From contig JABFXY010000059.1 of NCBI GenBank assembly GCA_013361525.1, positions 19,073 to 83,072 of the forward strand: a stretch of 64,000 nucleotides of DNA. The letters are read 5' to 3'. The DNA comes from Polyangiaceae bacterium (GTDB lineage: Bacteria; Myxococcota_A; Polyangia; Polyangiales; Polyangiaceae). The notes beneath the pieces were generated by a model that saw nothing but the letters and a program-made list of their open reading frames with translations, made no database searches and was not told the DNA's origin. Below, piece after piece: positions 63,958 through 64,000 of this stretch. Numbering within the stretch: the stretch's first letter is position 1; each line of letters starts with the position of its first letter. The translations under genes and the position numbers were made by a program.

Positions 63958-64000
63958 TGTCCGCGCAGGATCCGGTGACCGCTCTCGCGACGGAGCGCAT
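63958..64000 (+). CDS. Possible start of a truncated gene
   Basis: An ATG at 63958 opens a frame (MSAQDPVTALATER) that runs off the window. Codon use is coding-like, but it is too short to identify and no clear ribosome binding site is seen. The ~200 bp before it would be a divergent promoter region with the lectin-like gene. Confidence 0.35.

Overview
The window is high-GC bacterial DNA, most probably from a myxobacterium of the Polyangiales/Sandaracinales type. Pointers are Ser/Thr kinases with Cys-rich ectodomains, a DUF1552/DUF1592 gene pair, Gly-Ser-rich lipoproteins, secreted subtilisin- and trypsin-like proteases, and codons ending mostly in G or C. This placement is inferred from gene content; there is no rRNA, tRNA or other marker gene in view.

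The left 37 kb is a defence island. It opens with the 3' end of an AddA/RecB-like helicase-nuclease (2-1570) and a convergent pair made of a TPR-like fusion protein and a DUF7689-like protein (1594-3977). Next comes a complete BREX type 2 (Pgl) locus on the plus strand (4088-22757): a leader gene of unknown function, then pglW, pglX, pglY, pglZ, brxD and brxHI, nearly all joined by overlapping stop/start codons. Facing it tail to tail is a six-gene minus-strand operon (32997 down to 22779): McrB-like AAA GTPase, McrC-position PD-(D/E)XK nuclease, a small unknown protein, an HNH nuclease with PUA/EVE-like reader regions, a DpnII/MboI-like PD-(D/E)XK protein, and an SF2 helicase with a nuclease-like tail. 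Its parts resemble type IV (modification-dependent) restriction, but I do not recognise the combination as a named system, so it is a prime candidate for something new. A zinc-ribbon, four-TM, nuclease-tailed protein, a PIN-domain protein and an SNase-like protein follow.

The middle (38-44.4 kb) holds a lipoprotein/subtilase pair and a second striking locus: two paralogous proteins of unknown function, a HerA/FtsK-like ATPase, and between them a gap filled by ten palindromes spaced exactly 42 bp apart (41624-42015). The palindrome arms are conserved while the sequence between them varies, which looks like a multi-site protein-binding array rather than a plain satellite.

The right part (44.6-64 kb) is more ordinary accessory myxobacterial DNA: a small sigma factor and a decayed sigma fragment, an exonuclease-BRCT protein with a substituted active site, a response regulator, a trypsin-like protease coupled to a large secreted repeat protein, an HExxH lipoprotein, a zinc-ribbon Ser/Thr kinase with a Cys-rich ectodomain, kinase and other gene relics, an orphan amidoligase-like gene, the DUF1552/DUF1592 pair and a lectin-like lipoprotein.
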